This document shows positions 1 through 11,352 of a DNA stretch of 64,000 bases, one piece after another. The notes under the pieces are model-generated. The model had not been told where the DNA came from and did no database searches. It worked only from the letters and a program-made list of their open reading frames with translations. Made by a program: the position numbers and the translations under genes. The DNA comes from Phoronis australis (Eukaryota > Phoronida > Phoronidae): the NCBI GenBank assembly GCA_002633005.1, contig NMRA01000170.1:203239-267238 (forward strand). Reading direction: 5' to 3'. The first letter of the stretch is position 1, and each line of letters begins with the position of its first letter.

Positions 1-819
1 ATAACAAGGTCACATTTTCTTCGTCTATTCACAGTTATTCCACGACCCATCTACCATATCTTAAGTTGTTTTAACGTTTTAAGCGTAAAATTCACCATAA
101 GAACTCCAGTAAGTTTTAGTGTGTGTAGCAAAGACTCGGGGCAAAACAAGAGCAATATGGCGGGTTTTGCCCCCTTTCCGGTGACGTCCCAGTGACTAGC
201 GAGAAACTCGCAAGTGAGCTATTGGACTACTCGGGGGAAAACTGGACAGAGGTGAGCTGCCTCAAACATGCACTCAAGGTTTAAATTTATTATTTTCATG
301 TTGCACGAATCTCTTCGTCTTCATTAATAAAATAATTTTAGCAATTTTTCAGCGCATCATTTGTCAATTAGCATGTGAGTTGTTTGAGACTTGACACCGA
401 CAGGTTTTCCTTTCACGGAGTAAAAGCCGCGGGCGACTCCGCGAAGACCGAGTTTGTGATCTGCTTTTAAATCAAAATGCGTCACATGTCATACCTCGTC
501 AGCTCTCTAAATGTCGCGGGTGGCGTTTGCGCCGAAGTAGTCTTCTGTTCGTCGTTTTGACATTGTCACTTGCTGACGACAAGCGGCAGCACATACATGT
601 GATCTCGCTATGAAGCGAGAAATCGCCACTATCAAGAGCGATGGTTTCCCGAAGTTAATTTTTATTGCAAAGTTGCAAAACATTCACCAAGTTGGCGAAT
701 GGACTTAGCTCTAAGATCGCCAGTGCCGCTCAGAATTCGCCAATGACCGCGGCTAGCGAGAGCCTAGCCAGAAGTTGTAGCGTTAAATAAATGCCCACCA
801 GTTTAGCTTCATTCAAACA

Positions 820-945
820 GTTGGCAATAACGTCAAATTACATGTTTATTAATGACAGGTATATTCACACCTGTTAGATGACTGACGAAATGTGGCGATC
901 GCTAACATCCCATATCGGGATGTTTTGTTCTCGAAGTTCACACTA
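820..945 (+). repeat. Diverged direct repeat, copy 1
   Basis: This segment aligns with 2249-2370 in the same orientation. Shared blocks include CAGTT-GCAAT-ACGTCAA, GTATTCAC-CCT, AGATGA and TGTTTTGTT-TCGA-TTCA-like stretches, with many substitutions and small indels. This is the pattern of two old copies of a dispersed repeat. The family is not identified. Confidence 0.55.
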
Positions 946-2087
946 TCGCCAATAATATGTCAATCATTGCAGGTAATTCGTTCTTTGTTAGACAGATGAT
1001 GAAGGGAGTGGTGATTTCTGCTGCGAAATTTTGGAGCAGCATTAGCTTTCAAAAAACATAAATGAGACAATGCCGAGAAACAAGCTACAAGAAAATTTAG
1101 TTAACGTTGTTGTGACCCACAGGGACTATTATTCAAAAGGACGCAATCGATTTTCTGATCGAAAAACGCTTTCTTATGATTATCGTTAGGTACGATAGAT
1201 GTTTCGATGTTATTAGCTTTGACCAGAGCTATAAAACAATAAAATTGAGATTTTATTAGACGTTGCCTATTCCTGACGCAAAATGTCTGGTATCTGCGGT
1301 AGAACTAATTGAAATCGTTGTTAGCTGTTAGCATGCAGTGCAAAATGGCCGAGGACGCAGAAAGGTGTTGCGAATCAAAGTCCGTGTAAAAAGCTAAGGG
1401 ACGTGGGTTTCCGACCGTGGGGCCCAAAAATTGAGGTTTTCTAGGTATACTAGGTATACGGCCAAAACTGATTTAAAATGAACAATCGTGCCACATAGAG
1501 TACCGAACGACCCATGGTAATTATAAACTGGAAAGGTTCCGCCAGAAACTCAAACAACATTCCCAAAATTGAGCTAGGCAAAACATCCGAGATACCACGA
1601 AAATCAAGCAACATTTTGTCGTTTGGAAACTTACACGAAATGAGCAACTTAAAGTTTGAAACTTTTTGCATTTGAAAAGTACAGCTATTAATGATGTAGA
1701 AACGTCTAAGTAAAATTTCCAAGTGGAAGTACTCACGAAATTTTGGAAGGCTCCTACAACTCAAGGCCCACTGACAATTAGTACATGAGGAAAACGAAAC
1801 TAAATTTTTAACGGAAAATATAGTTGGAAATTCAAGATATCCACTCAATTAGCGAGCAGAGTCTAGAAAAAAGGAGCCATCTGTAGGGAGCTTCCATGAA
1901 AAAATCTTCCGTTTGTAGAGTTTGTTCCAAAAGACCATCTTTAGTAGGGTTTTAATTCCATATTCCTAACCTTCCGAAAGGATTCTTGGACATGAGATGA
2001 GCTGAATTTCAACCCATTAAATCTGAAATAAAAGTAAAAAGAGACGCCATGATCTCAAAGTGAAGACATTCTTTCCAACCAAACCTG

Positions 2088-2127
2088 TAGAAATATAGAT
2101 AAGATTTTGATCTTATCTATATTTCTA
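2088..2127. repeat. Perfect 18-bp hairpin
   Basis: The arms 2088-2105 and 2110-2127 are exact reverse complements (arm starts TAGAAATATAGATAAGAT) around a 4-base loop. There is no poly-T tract or coding context to give it a role. It may be a miniature inverted-repeat fragment. Confidence 0.7.
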
Positions 2128-2248
2128 AACAACTCGAAAAAAGAGGATTTTAAGAAACCGTTTGTCGAACGTGTTACAAGAAACAGACCCCAGGTGATAC
2201 GATCATGCAACTACCGTTGCGAAAAAGAGGGGAAAGTGTCATATCCAA

Positions 2249-2370
2249 CAGTTTGCAATTACGTCAACTTTCACTTTAACAACAGGTGTGTTCACGCCTA
2301 AAAGATGAATAACAAAATGTGATTGTTATTATCTCGTATCGTGACATTTTGTTTACGAATTCATAAAACT
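2249..2370 (+). repeat. Diverged direct repeat, copy 2
   Basis: Second member of the pair with 820-945. The order of conserved blocks is the same over roughly 120 bases, with several indels, so it is an old duplicate and not a recent insertion. Confidence 0.55.
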
Positions 2371-3857
2371 AATGCCACGGTTACAAAAAGCTTCCAACGA
2401 CGACCAGCTGAGTTCCGGGCAGAATAATGGTCTTACCGGTCGAGCGTCGAGAGATTATCTAAAGATATTCAGTAGCGCTGGCCACGCGCGGCGTCAAAAA
2501 TCATCATTGGTCACCTAGCCAATTCTCTCGCTTGTCCCAGTTTGTATTGACGATGGTCATGGTGATATGTCTTTGATCGTCACCCGACTGTGGGCCGATA
2601 CTCTGCCGATGTGCTCGCGATTGTCTGCGGGCACGTCGGATTAGCAGTGGCTTCACATGATGTCTTGAGCACCGTTTATAGGATATTGTTTACATGTTAG
2701 TGTATATTTACGTAAGGCACTGCATGTTTTTGGTCATGTAAACGCAATGTATCCTAAATTTACATTTGCAAATATCAAGGATTATTTTACGTGGCAATTG
2801 ACTTGCAAGGCCTCAAGTCTATATGCCAATTTGGAGGACCTACGGTCGCGTTGGCACTTTCTGTCCTTTCTCGACTCGATTTTTGAGGGAGGGTGCTTCA
2901 TCTGCTGCCTCAGAGCGTCTTGCGGCGATTGATGATTGGCCTAAAAGGCTACATGGGAACCAAAAACAGAAATCCACAAAAAGAATATATATGGTTTCGT
3001 ACACAATATGCTCAACATTGTTGTTTTGGTCACTAAAATTGGTTTCGACCGGCTGCTATGCATTAGCAATAGTTACTTTTTAGGGCAAAATAAAGCGTAT
3101 TACTAATTAAAACTCGGTTCCTATGCGGCGTTTGGCCCGAGTTAGGCAATCAGAGTAGAAGATTCTTTAATTCCAATTATGAGACTCTACATTGTTTGGA
3201 ACCCAGTGATGTTCAGGTCAGCTCTAAAAATGGTTTCGATGGTAACTCAATATCCACACACCCTTATAATAGTCGTTTTCGTGTATTTATAGTTTTTTTA
3301 CTAAAATGAACATCGGCATTTCAGACCTCAGCAGTGCCAGAGGTGGAATTTCCTTTGTATTTCTTTATTACTCTCAAGTTCAGTGAGCTTAAAGCCACCT
3401 TTCATGAAACATAATCCAAGCCTTTGAGAACTTAAGGGATCTGTCAAAATTCGGAAGGCGCAAAGAAATGATACTGTGGACGCGAGACTAGTAAATTAAC
3501 TGACAAACAATCAAAGATTATGGAACGCGTAAACTTTGTCACGGAGTGCAAAAACATGGAAATGCCCACAACTCTACACTTGTCTCTTAGTTAAGCACTA
3601 TGCTCAACTGTCGAGTAAACTGTTTCGGCAAAGCATACTTAGCCGGACCCATGAACAGGCTGGCTGACTACTTTCCTTTACTAGAATGGCGTGAACCGTA
3701 GAACCAAATTTTTATTATTTATATGACGGTATTCTTGCGTTCAAAACGGAAACTGTTTTTCTACGTTAAATGCGTACGCCCGACCCTTGTGCGAGCAGTT
3801 TTGCGCACGTTCACGTTTGCAACGATAAACCACAGAAAACATATGTTGTAGGAGCGG

Positions 3858-3900
3858 GTGTATGTGTGCGTGCGTTGCGTGCGTGTGTGCGTGTGTGTGG
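3858..3900. repeat. TG/CG-rich microsatellite
   Basis: An imperfect run of GTGTGTGCG-type units about 43 bases long. It makes spurious open frames on both strands. Confidence 0.8.
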
Positions 3901-4588
3901 TAAGAGTGAGAATGGCTTGTATTTTTGTCTTTCATGTCTTTGTATTTATGTTCTTTATACCAATAAAGAATAAAAAGGAAAACATATTATGTCGAAGCTT
4001 GCTTTTTTTCGTTCAAGCTTTGCATTTCAAGAGCTCTTACACATGCCCAAACAAACTTTCGAAATTCGCTGTAAAAATGATGTAAATACAATAATGATGG
4101 ACATTTGCAAATTGATTCACAATAAAACTGCATTTCATCAAGGGAAATCTCAGCAATGAGTCCGGTTTCTGTTGGGACAAAAACAATACTGTATACTTCT
4201 AATTCTCAAGCGTCAATACTTCTCTGGGCTTGTTTAGTATGACGTCATTATGACGCGTTGGACTTAGTCAAGTAAGTTTTGCATGCTAGAATTATAAACA
4301 AGAATACTTGCGCCAGATTTTACAAAGCACTTTAAATTAGTAAGTACGTTGGGAAACCGTTGTCGGCCTAGGGATCCAGTCAATCTTAATACCCCTCAAC
4401 TCTCCGGGGAGCACACGATGGGTGCAACCATTGTCGGCGTAACCCAATTCATCCAAGCACATTAAAATGCCTCCTTGGTTACCTCCTTTTCCTGAATGGG
4501 AAAAATATCCATAAGCTACGAAAGGTTTGACAATGGGATGTGACTGTTCATTTTTATTCCTATTTGCAGGTCTAAATCGCGTCATTAG

Positions 4589-5196
4589 CAGTGACGGATT
4601 TAGGGGGGGGGGGGCAAGGAGGCCATGGTCCCCCCTAAAATTCTACCAGATACCATTTGGCACTTCGGGTGAGAATTGCTGACTAGCACATGCGTGCAAC
4701 CAGGGGGGCTTGGGGGTTGAATAAACAATGCATAGGCTCTTAACAAAGCCTGTTTACCGTTTTTTTAGTCAAAAGGTGCGCAAACCCAAAAATTCGAAAC
4801 CCTTGCATCCCTATGTAACAGAGCAAGTCTCCACTGAGCATCAAAAATGTGTATTTTTCCTTATCAGGCATACGTTCAGTTCAGTTACACATGATGACGA
4901 TCAATTTCATGTAGGCAAAGGAAGGAAACACCCTTCTCCTAAGCCTGTCGCTAGCGAAGTCCCGACACATACAGTCGCGCCCGCATGCCCACGTAACAAA
5001 GGCGCACTGAGACGCAACAAAGACATTAGCGTAAGAATAACTGAACATTTGCAACTAAATAAGAATATCAATAAGCGTAAAGTTACGAACGTCCCGTCAC
5101 ACCTAAATTTTAGGCTGGGCGCGCGCATCTACCGAAATTCCGGTTATTCCTGTGCCCTGCCACCCCCCTTAACTCAAAATCCTGGATCCGCCCCTG
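4589..5196. mobile_element. Non-autonomous inverted-repeat DNA element (hAT-like ends)
   Basis: The left end begins CAGTGACGGATTTAGG followed by a long G run. The right end, read in reverse, begins CAGGGGCGGATCCAGG followed by a G run. These are the CAG-x-GGCGGAT-type ends common in hAT-like MITEs of marine invertebrates. The five bases ATTAG flank both ends directly (4584-4588 and 5197-5201), as expected of a target-site duplication, although hAT elements normally make 8 bp. Internal motifs (GGCTGGGCGCGCGC near 5112) recur at 6444-6690 and 17505-17720, so this is a family. No transposase frame is present. Confidence 0.65.
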
Positions 5197-5596
5197 ATTA
5201 GTGCCAGATACGTCATCCGTGAACACGCACTATAAAATGAATCGTTATACAAACTGTCTCCATTATCCATGACACACCTTACATTGCAATTAATGCCTGT
5301 GCAGCTGCATGAAGGATTTAGCAGTAATCAAATATATGTTTTCGTGAAGCAAATTGTTTTTGGTAACATGCTATTAAAAATCTATCAAGTTATTTTACTT
5401 TTCAAATCTTTACTTCTTGCGGTAAATTTAAACCAATGACAAGAATTGTAACATGCAAGTTTATATCTATAGCCATATAGAACACGTAAACTACTATTTT
5501 CATTGTCAATCTGCACAAGACAAGAGTATTTCCGCAGTACGTGTATACTAAGTGCACAAGAAAGGCAACATGACGTCACTGTGTCTTTGAACAATG
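5197..5596. other. Intergenic / probable 3' flank of the LDLa gene
   Basis: AT-rich sequence directly downstream of the minus-strand LDLa stop codon. It probably holds that gene's 3' UTR. No other exon is seen. Confidence 0.4.
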
Positions 5597-7416
5597 TTAA
5601 GATGAGTTTGATGTGCAGTTTATCTCGTCACTCATGTCGAAACAGTCAATAACATTGTTACAGAGATATTCAATCTTTACGCAGGCCGAAGTGGTGGCGC
5701 AAAGGAATTCATCCGCCTTGTGGCAAGAGGAAACCGGGGTGGGACAATGCAGCTCGTCGCTGTTGTCGAAACAATCCCTAATTCTGTCGCATTCATATCT
5801 GATGTCAATGCAGGCGCCGTAATCACACCGAAACTCGTCGTTTCTGCATTCAGTGTTAGAGCAGTTTCTTTCGTCGCTAGAGTCGGGACACTCGGGTTGT
5901 CCATTGCAAACGTATCTGTCTTGAACACAAAGACCGCTTTTACATTTGTACATTCCATCTTCCAAGGGACATTCTGGAGCTGAGCATAGCCTCTCGTCAC
6001 TTCCGTCAACACAGTCGTCCTCAGTGTCACAAACCCATGCCCTGACAATACATTCAGTTGTTTTGTTGTCAGCGCACTGCCACTCGTCCTGATCACAAGG
6101 ATCACAATAACTTTCATCGCTCCCGTCCCTACAGTCTAAATATGCGTCACAAGTGATGTTTCCCAATGTTCCTAGGTCAATACACTCGCCGTTCGTGCAC
6201 TCATGCTGTTCAGGAGAACATCTTGGCGCGGAAGTCTCAGTATCAACAACAGAAGTGACCATGCTGCTCAGTGGAGCCCTAAGGTTTGGAGAAGGTGTAG
6301 CGGTCGTATCTGGATGAGTCGAGATAGAAGGTCTTCTTTCCGTCTGCTCTGTGTTGGTAGAAACTTCAGAATTGATCCCTGAAACGTGTAAATTGTGATT
6401 GTCAATTTTAGAGAAAAAAATCAGGGTCTAGCTTTAACCAATACATGCGCACACCCAGCCTTCAATATGGGGGGGCTCGAATTCCTGACTCTGTGGACCT
6501 CTTGGTAACAAAAAATGGGCGGACCAAAAAAAAACGGAAGCATCACTGTAAATTATGCGTTTGCGCATGTTTAATGGACTTATGCCTCATTTTCTCGAAC
6601 TTTTTGTAGCTCAGAGGCGGACCTTTTTGCCCACTTCGCCAAATGGGGTAGCTCGTTGGAGCCCCCCCGAGCCCCCCCCCCCGGGTGCGCGCATGCAATA
6701 GGAGCTTTGGAAGTCCCAACAGAGTTGGAAAACCTCCTTCGTACCGGACATTTCCGAAAGAGTCCTCGCCAACATAAATCCGGATGGCTGCTATTTCACA
6801 AACTAGGAACGAAAAATCACCCAAGTAAGGCTCTTTATTTCAAGATTGTTTTAAATTTCTGGCACGCAACAAATGTATGGAAAATGAGGCAAAATATTAT
6901 TGTTTCCTCAATGTTGGTCCTTATAAACTATTTCGAATTGAAGCATGCCATGTCAATGGAGTCGTCGCTGGACTACTCATACACTACGTAAGCCAAAAGC
7001 TGTGGACAGCGTGAAACTTGGCTGGTATTTCGAATCAACCAAAGTTAAAAGCTTGGTAAAAACAAATCACTACGTCCGACTCCACCATCATTGAGTGGTG
7101 GTAAGCAATACAAGTTTCCCAAAGATTTCAACCAAACATCATAATCATCATCATCATCATCATCATATCATCATCATCATCGTCGTCGTCATCGCCATCA
7201 CAGCAGGTTTAACTTACCGTACAATGTCCCCATGCTGAAAGTTGCTCCAACGATGGCGAGCACAACAATTATTGTCACCAACGTCACCAGTGCGCATGTA
7301 CCGCATTTCGATGTACCATTCATACTGTCTGAAGAAGTTTCATTTACTGTTCTCATAGCATGAGACGATCCGTTTGCTTTGCGGAGGCCGTTGTCTGAGT
7401 CATCAAATACCGCTAG
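5597..7416 (-). CDS. Type II membrane protein with five LDL-receptor class A modules (5' incomplete)
   Basis: There are two exons on the minus strand: 7416-7218 and 6378-5597. The acceptor TACAG lies before 7416, the donor is G|GTAAGTT at 7217, the acceptor TTTCAG lies before 6378, and the TAA stop is at 5599-5597. Phase 1 is kept across the join. The first exon has a polar stretch with N-glycosylation-like sites and then one hydrophobic segment of about 20 residues (ALVTLVTIIVVLAIVGA). The second exon has a Thr/Ser/Pro-rich linker and five tandem LDLa modules, each with six Cys and a calcium-binding acidic end (DGSDE, DGSDE, DSSDE, DNSDE, DMSDE). It ends five residues after the last module. 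The order (cytoplasmic tail, membrane segment, stalk, LDLa array) implies type II topology, with the LDLa modules outside the cell binding a protein or lipoprotein ligand. At least 326 residues are coded. The start exon upstream of 7416 was not found; a LINE sits at 8026. No protease or other domain follows the array. Confidence 0.88.
6444..6690 (-). mobile_element. Copy of the GGCGGA/GGCTGGG inverted-repeat element in the LDLa intron
   Basis: Read on the minus strand, the segment around 6690-6600 matches 17505-17590 closely (shared AAGTGGGCAAAAAGGTC and GCCTC-GAG blocks). GGCTGGGTGTGCGCATG at 6463-6447 matches the right part of the copies at 5112 and 17698. G/C homopolymers mark it as one of the same family. 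The exact ends are unclear. Confidence 0.5.
7138..7200. repeat. (ATC)n / (GTC)n microsatellite
   Basis: A run of CAT/CGT trinucleotides in the intron between the two known LDLa exons. Confidence 0.9.
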
Positions 7417-8025
7417 CTGTAAAACGACGAAATTTAATAACCCTTACACGCTTTCGTAGAAATTCCTACGTCAACACAAACTCGTCTTTCACATAATCAC
7501 GAAAATTATTTGCGGATTGGAATATTCTGAAGACGTAGTCTGAGCTTTCCGTTGTAAGATTAATCTTTAAAATTTTCTTTATCTTAGGAAAATCTTAGGT
7601 CTTCCCCATGTATCGATATTTTCCTCATTCAATTAATTTTGTCCTTAGTTTTTTCGTAACTTTAAGGAAACTCGACAAATCTTTAAAGCATTTCGGGAAA
7701 ATCATAAAACAGTGCCAAAAACGCGAGGAATAGGTAAAAATTCTCGCTTCGCTTCAATTTTTTCATGAATTTTGTATCAGCAGGCTTCGAAATGTCTCGT
7801 GTGTGTTCACTAAAGTCCAAAAATAGTTCACCAGACATTGTTCAAGTGATTTTTAGCAAATAAACCCTCGAGAAAGTTTGACGTGACCCATGTTTTCTTC
7901 TCTCAAGCCACTATTTATGTTGGCAAAACAACATCTGAACAAAGTAGCATACCACTCAGTCCGTCTTCTGTCATTTAAAAACGATGTGACACATTTTATT
8001 TAATTTCAATTGTTCGATTTAATTT
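7417..8025. other. Upstream flank of the LDLa exons, nothing recognised
   Basis: AT-rich sequence between the LDLa membrane-segment exon and the LINE. It should be intron of the LDLa gene, because the exon at 7416 begins with an acceptor site, but no upstream exon could be recognised. Confidence 0.4.
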
Positions 8026-9140
8026 GTGAAGAGTATACTCATTCCTATCTACAAGAAAGGAGACAAAAATAACCCAAATAATTACAGGGGAATTTCTTTA
8101 ATTGATAGTATAAGCAAGCTGTTTACATCAATATTAAACAAAAGGCTCATTGAGTGGTCGGATGCAATGCAATATATCCCTGAGGAACAAGCCGGATTTA
8201 GGGCGGGTTATTCGACCGTGGATAACATTTTTGTTCTGCAAGCTTTGGCCCACAGAAATTTATGAAAAAGAGGTGGAAAAATGTACTATGCCTTTGTGGA
8301 CTTTAGCAAGGCGTTTGACAGTCTGGAAACTACACGTCTGTTTCATTGTTTGTTAAAAAATCATCTCCACGGGAAAATGTTCAATCTCCTGAGGAATATT
8401 TATGCTGAAGTGAAATCTTGCGTGAGAATACAGAGCCAAATGACACCCTATTTTGAATGTAAGAGAGGTGTGAAACAAGGGTGTATACTGAGTCCTTGGT
8501 TATTCTCTGTTTTTGTTAGCGGACTGGTGTCAGAGATCAAAGAAAATGGAGGACGAGGTATCAAGTGTGATGATTGTGAATTAAGTTCGTTACTGTTTGC
8601 GGACGATTTGGTGCTTGTGGCGGACACAGTGCCTGGACTCTAGAGGAAATTAAATGTATTGCACAACTACTTTGTGGATTGGAGTCTTTGTGTTAATCTT
8701 GATAAGACAAATATTGTTGTCTTCAAGAGAGGTGGGACTCTGTCGATCGGCACAGGAAAAGTGGTTCTACAATAAGAAATTGCTAGAAACGAAATCTTAT
8801 TACAAGTATCTTGGTGTGACATTTGCTTGCAGATTAAAATGGAATGAAAATTGTAGAATACCAGCTTTACAAGCTAGAAAAGCAATGAACATGTCAAAAG
8901 CATGTTTAACCAAAGTGAAGTGTAGATCCCCACATTAAATTGTTTGATAGTATGGTAGTTCCTATATTGTTATATGGTGCCGAGATATGGGGTACAGTAT
9001 ATTCGAAAGACATAGAAAGTGTTCACAATGATTTCTGTAAATGGGTTGCTGGTGTCCAAAATAAAACAAGTAACGTTATGGCCGACTTGGCAACTGAACG
9101 AATTACTGTTCGAAAAAAGTTTGATTGTGGGACTGTCTAG
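8026..9140 (+). mobile_element. Non-LTR retrotransposon (LINE) reverse transcriptase, 5'-truncated and frameshifted
   Basis: The protein runs through several frames: 8026-8265 (IPIYKKGDKNNPNNYRGISL, then EEQAGFRAGYSTVDNI), 8281-8643 (YYAFVDFSKAFDS; GVKQGCILSPWLF; LLFADDLVLVAD with the FADD catalytic motif), 8654-8938 with a further internal frameshift (VNLDKTNIVVFKRG continuing into YKYLGVTF), and 8940-9140 (PILLYGAEIWG). These are RT blocks and the post-RT connection region in the right order. There is no endonuclease part upstream, so the copy is 5'-truncated. Stops and frameshifts show that it is dead. The clade cannot be fixed by eye; it resembles jockey/CR1-type elements. Confidence 0.93.
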
Positions 9141-9410
9141 TATTTGTTCGAGGTGGGAAGAGTTGAAAGGTGCCACTCTATGCGCAAAATGTACTTATAG
9201 CAACATGAGTTTGAAGGTTTAATCAGTGTGAAGCATAAGTCGCCGAAAAGCTTCCGACGTATGGAGGGCCTATGAGGTTATCACCATCTCTACTAGGGCC
9301 AGTTGAAACGGCGACACTGTATAGTGGCAATGAGTGACAAAGAAAAAAATACGCAAGTTTCTTGCCAAAACATCTCAATTTCCGTAATATTTCACGAAAG
9401 CAATAAATCT
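9141..9410. other. Probable LINE 3' tail and junction
   Basis: Continues from the LINE coding remnant. No poly-A tail or clear end is visible before the palindromic element starts near 9411. Confidence 0.35.
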
Positions 9411-9535
9411 GAGTGTTCCATCGAAAACTGATATCCCGGAGTAAAATACACAGACTCCCGACCCTTCAAAACAGCTAACCAGTCCGAAAAACACTAACCC
9501 CAACCTTTAAAACAGCAACCCCGAGGATCAGACAG
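9411..9535 (+). repeat. Outer left arm of palindromic element
   Basis: Reverse-complement partner of 11353-11489. Internally it repeats an approximately 20-base theme (CCCGACC-TTCAAAACAGC-AACC), which suggests growth of the arm by tandem duplication, as known for fold-back elements. Confidence 0.7.
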
Positions 9536-9591
9536 GACACCCGTGGACCGAAACGCCACGAACCCTAAAATACGGCCAATTGTAAAGATAT

Positions 9592-9757
9592 TTAAAGGCG
9601 AAGGCAACCTTTTTTCATGTCACTTTTAGCAAAAATAAGGTTCATTGGTTATCCCAGATATATTTTACACTTAATTGTAATTTTTCGTAATTTAATTAAT
9701 TACTCGTCCTCTACTCCGGAATTGACGTTTTGGGAGGCAAGAATTTCGCGTCAATTT
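9592..9757 (+). repeat. Inner left arm of palindromic element
   Basis: About 165 bases, reverse complement of 10921-11093 with scattered mismatches. Similarity stops abruptly after TTCGCGTCAATTT, marking the boundary with the core. Confidence 0.85.
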
Positions 9758-10623
9758 GGCTCTGCGTTGAGTTTAGTGTGAGGATTTGTATTACTTTTGT
9801 TTTCGGGCTGTTTTTCTAAAGTTGTTGTCACCACTTCCCATCGACGAGTTTTCTACGACAAACTAGGTTGTTAGAGAACCCAATTACGTTGGATTTAGGG
9901 ATTCTTTAGTTTGTATTAATCTGAAATTAACTGGAGTCGGCGACCCATATCACATTGGCAGTAGTGACGTGAGTAACGGAGACATTGTTCATATAGCAGT
10001 GGTGACGAGGAAATATTTCACGGACAGTCAGTCGGTGGGTATACTTTGTATGTTTGACCCCGAGTATAATGAGGCAGAGTATGCACAGGCACAACTGTCC
10101 CACTAGCCGCAGTGTCCCGCGACACACTCCCACTGGATGGTGACCTGAGCACCCAAAATGCTTACATCCCGCAGTGTGACTCCCTCGCCACACACCTGAC
10201 ACTTTCTAAATAGCTCCAATACTTTAGACAAGTCCACAATAAACTTATCAAAGTTTGGCTCACCGATATGTTCGTTGGACTGGGTGTCGAACTGGGCCTG
10301 TATTCACTCCCACAACTCAACATCGCTGCAGGACTGCTTACAGGCTCTGTGTTAGAAACAACAGCACAGGGCTAATCACTGCTAGTTCCCAGAATTGCAC
10401 GCTCTGTGCCTTCGGAGGCACGGGTGACAGTAGATGAAGTGCCTCCAGTCACTGTAGTGGCCATAGATCGCGAGGCTTCTCGCTTCAAAAACGCGCTTCT
10501 CGGGGGTGGCGACGGAGCACTGCCGGGAATCAACAGCTACGGAATCGCACCCTTCTTCAGGCGTTGTTTCGCAGAGACCTTTATCAATTCAGCGTACATA
10601 TCTCTCTCGTATACTGACGGCAG

Positions 10624-10815
10624 AAAATGCCACACACTGGGTAACCCGCCACTGCTTTGAAAGTTGCGTTGACGGGTAACGCTGCGTTCTTCACACGAGC
10701 GAGCCAAGTTCGGCGTAGTGTGTTATCCTTTGGAAAGCGATGCAAAGCCTGGTATTCCCAAAGCGCGCGTGAGACGATAATGAGTACTTCCCGGTACACA
10801 GCAACAGTGTGGCAT
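10624..10815 (-). pseudogene. Decayed THAP zinc-finger domain (transposon-derived)
   Basis: A minus-strand start at 10815 gives MPHCCCVPGS, the usual THAP opening (M-P-x-C-C-x-x-x-G-C/S). A frameshift moves the frame, after which LHRFPKDNTLRRTWLARVKN follows; the FPKD and R-x-x-W-L-A motifs are diagnostic of THAP. The end reads GYPVCGIFC where a VC-x-x-H-F motif is expected, so the last zinc-binding His is lost. THAP domains bind DNA as C2CH zinc modules and occur in P-element-type transposases. With one frameshift and one missing ligand it is non-functional. The rest of a transposase was not recognised in the core. Confidence 0.72.
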
Positions 10816-10920
10816 GCTGTCTGACTTTGTAAACACAAGGAAACGACGACCGAACTCATCACAACCGAGGTAGAACAATGACTGACTCGACAGCTCTCAC
10901 AGTCAGACTATATGAAAAGA

Positions 10921-11093
10921 AATTGGCGCGAAATTCTTGCCTCCCAAAACGTCACTTCCGGAGTAGAGCACGAGTAATTAATTAAATTCCGAAAAGCTGT
11001 AATTAAGTGAAAAATATGTCTGGGATAACCAACGAACCTTATTTTTGCTAAAAATGACACGAAAAAAGGTTGCCTTTGCCTTTAAAAGAATTA
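10921..11093 (-). repeat. Inner right arm of palindromic element
   Basis: Partner of 9592-9757. It starts AATTGGCGCGAAATTCTTGC and ends near TTGCCTTTGCCTTTAAA. Confidence 0.85.
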
Positions 11094-11352
11094 ATCAACA
11101 ATGGCACTCGAAAGTCGAAATAATATTTTTTGTTTTTCAATTTCTAAAATATTTTCGGAGAAACTATCGAATAATCTGAAATTATCTAAATATTTACCGA
11201 GATACCCACATTTTGAGAGAATAGATTATGCTGAAATTCGCCCACAGACAAGTTGCACGAGTTTTACCGATAAAAATCAAAGTCAATATAATATAAGTTA
11301 CGTTTTACTGACAACAGTCTCAGAAAATTTGAAAAATTGTCCGAGTTTCCAG

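Larger units (their letters stand above)
1..4588. other. Gene-free region with repeat debris
   Basis: No exon with a recognisable domain is seen on either strand. Open frames here (the longest is 132 codons on the minus strand at 1450-1848) resemble no family I know and have AT-rich composition. The stretch contains a diverged direct repeat pair (820-945 and 2249-2370), a perfect hairpin (2088-2127) and a TG/CG-rich microsatellite (3858-3900). It looks like intergenic or intronic DNA built from old repeats. Confidence 0.5.

Noticed and set aside
1450-1848. Long minus-strand open frame (132 codons)
   Set aside because: No recognisable domain, AT-driven composition, and no splice, Kozak or neighbouring exon support.
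3858-3900. Candidate coding frames over the TG/CG repeat
   Set aside because: Frames on both strands are produced by the microsatellite.
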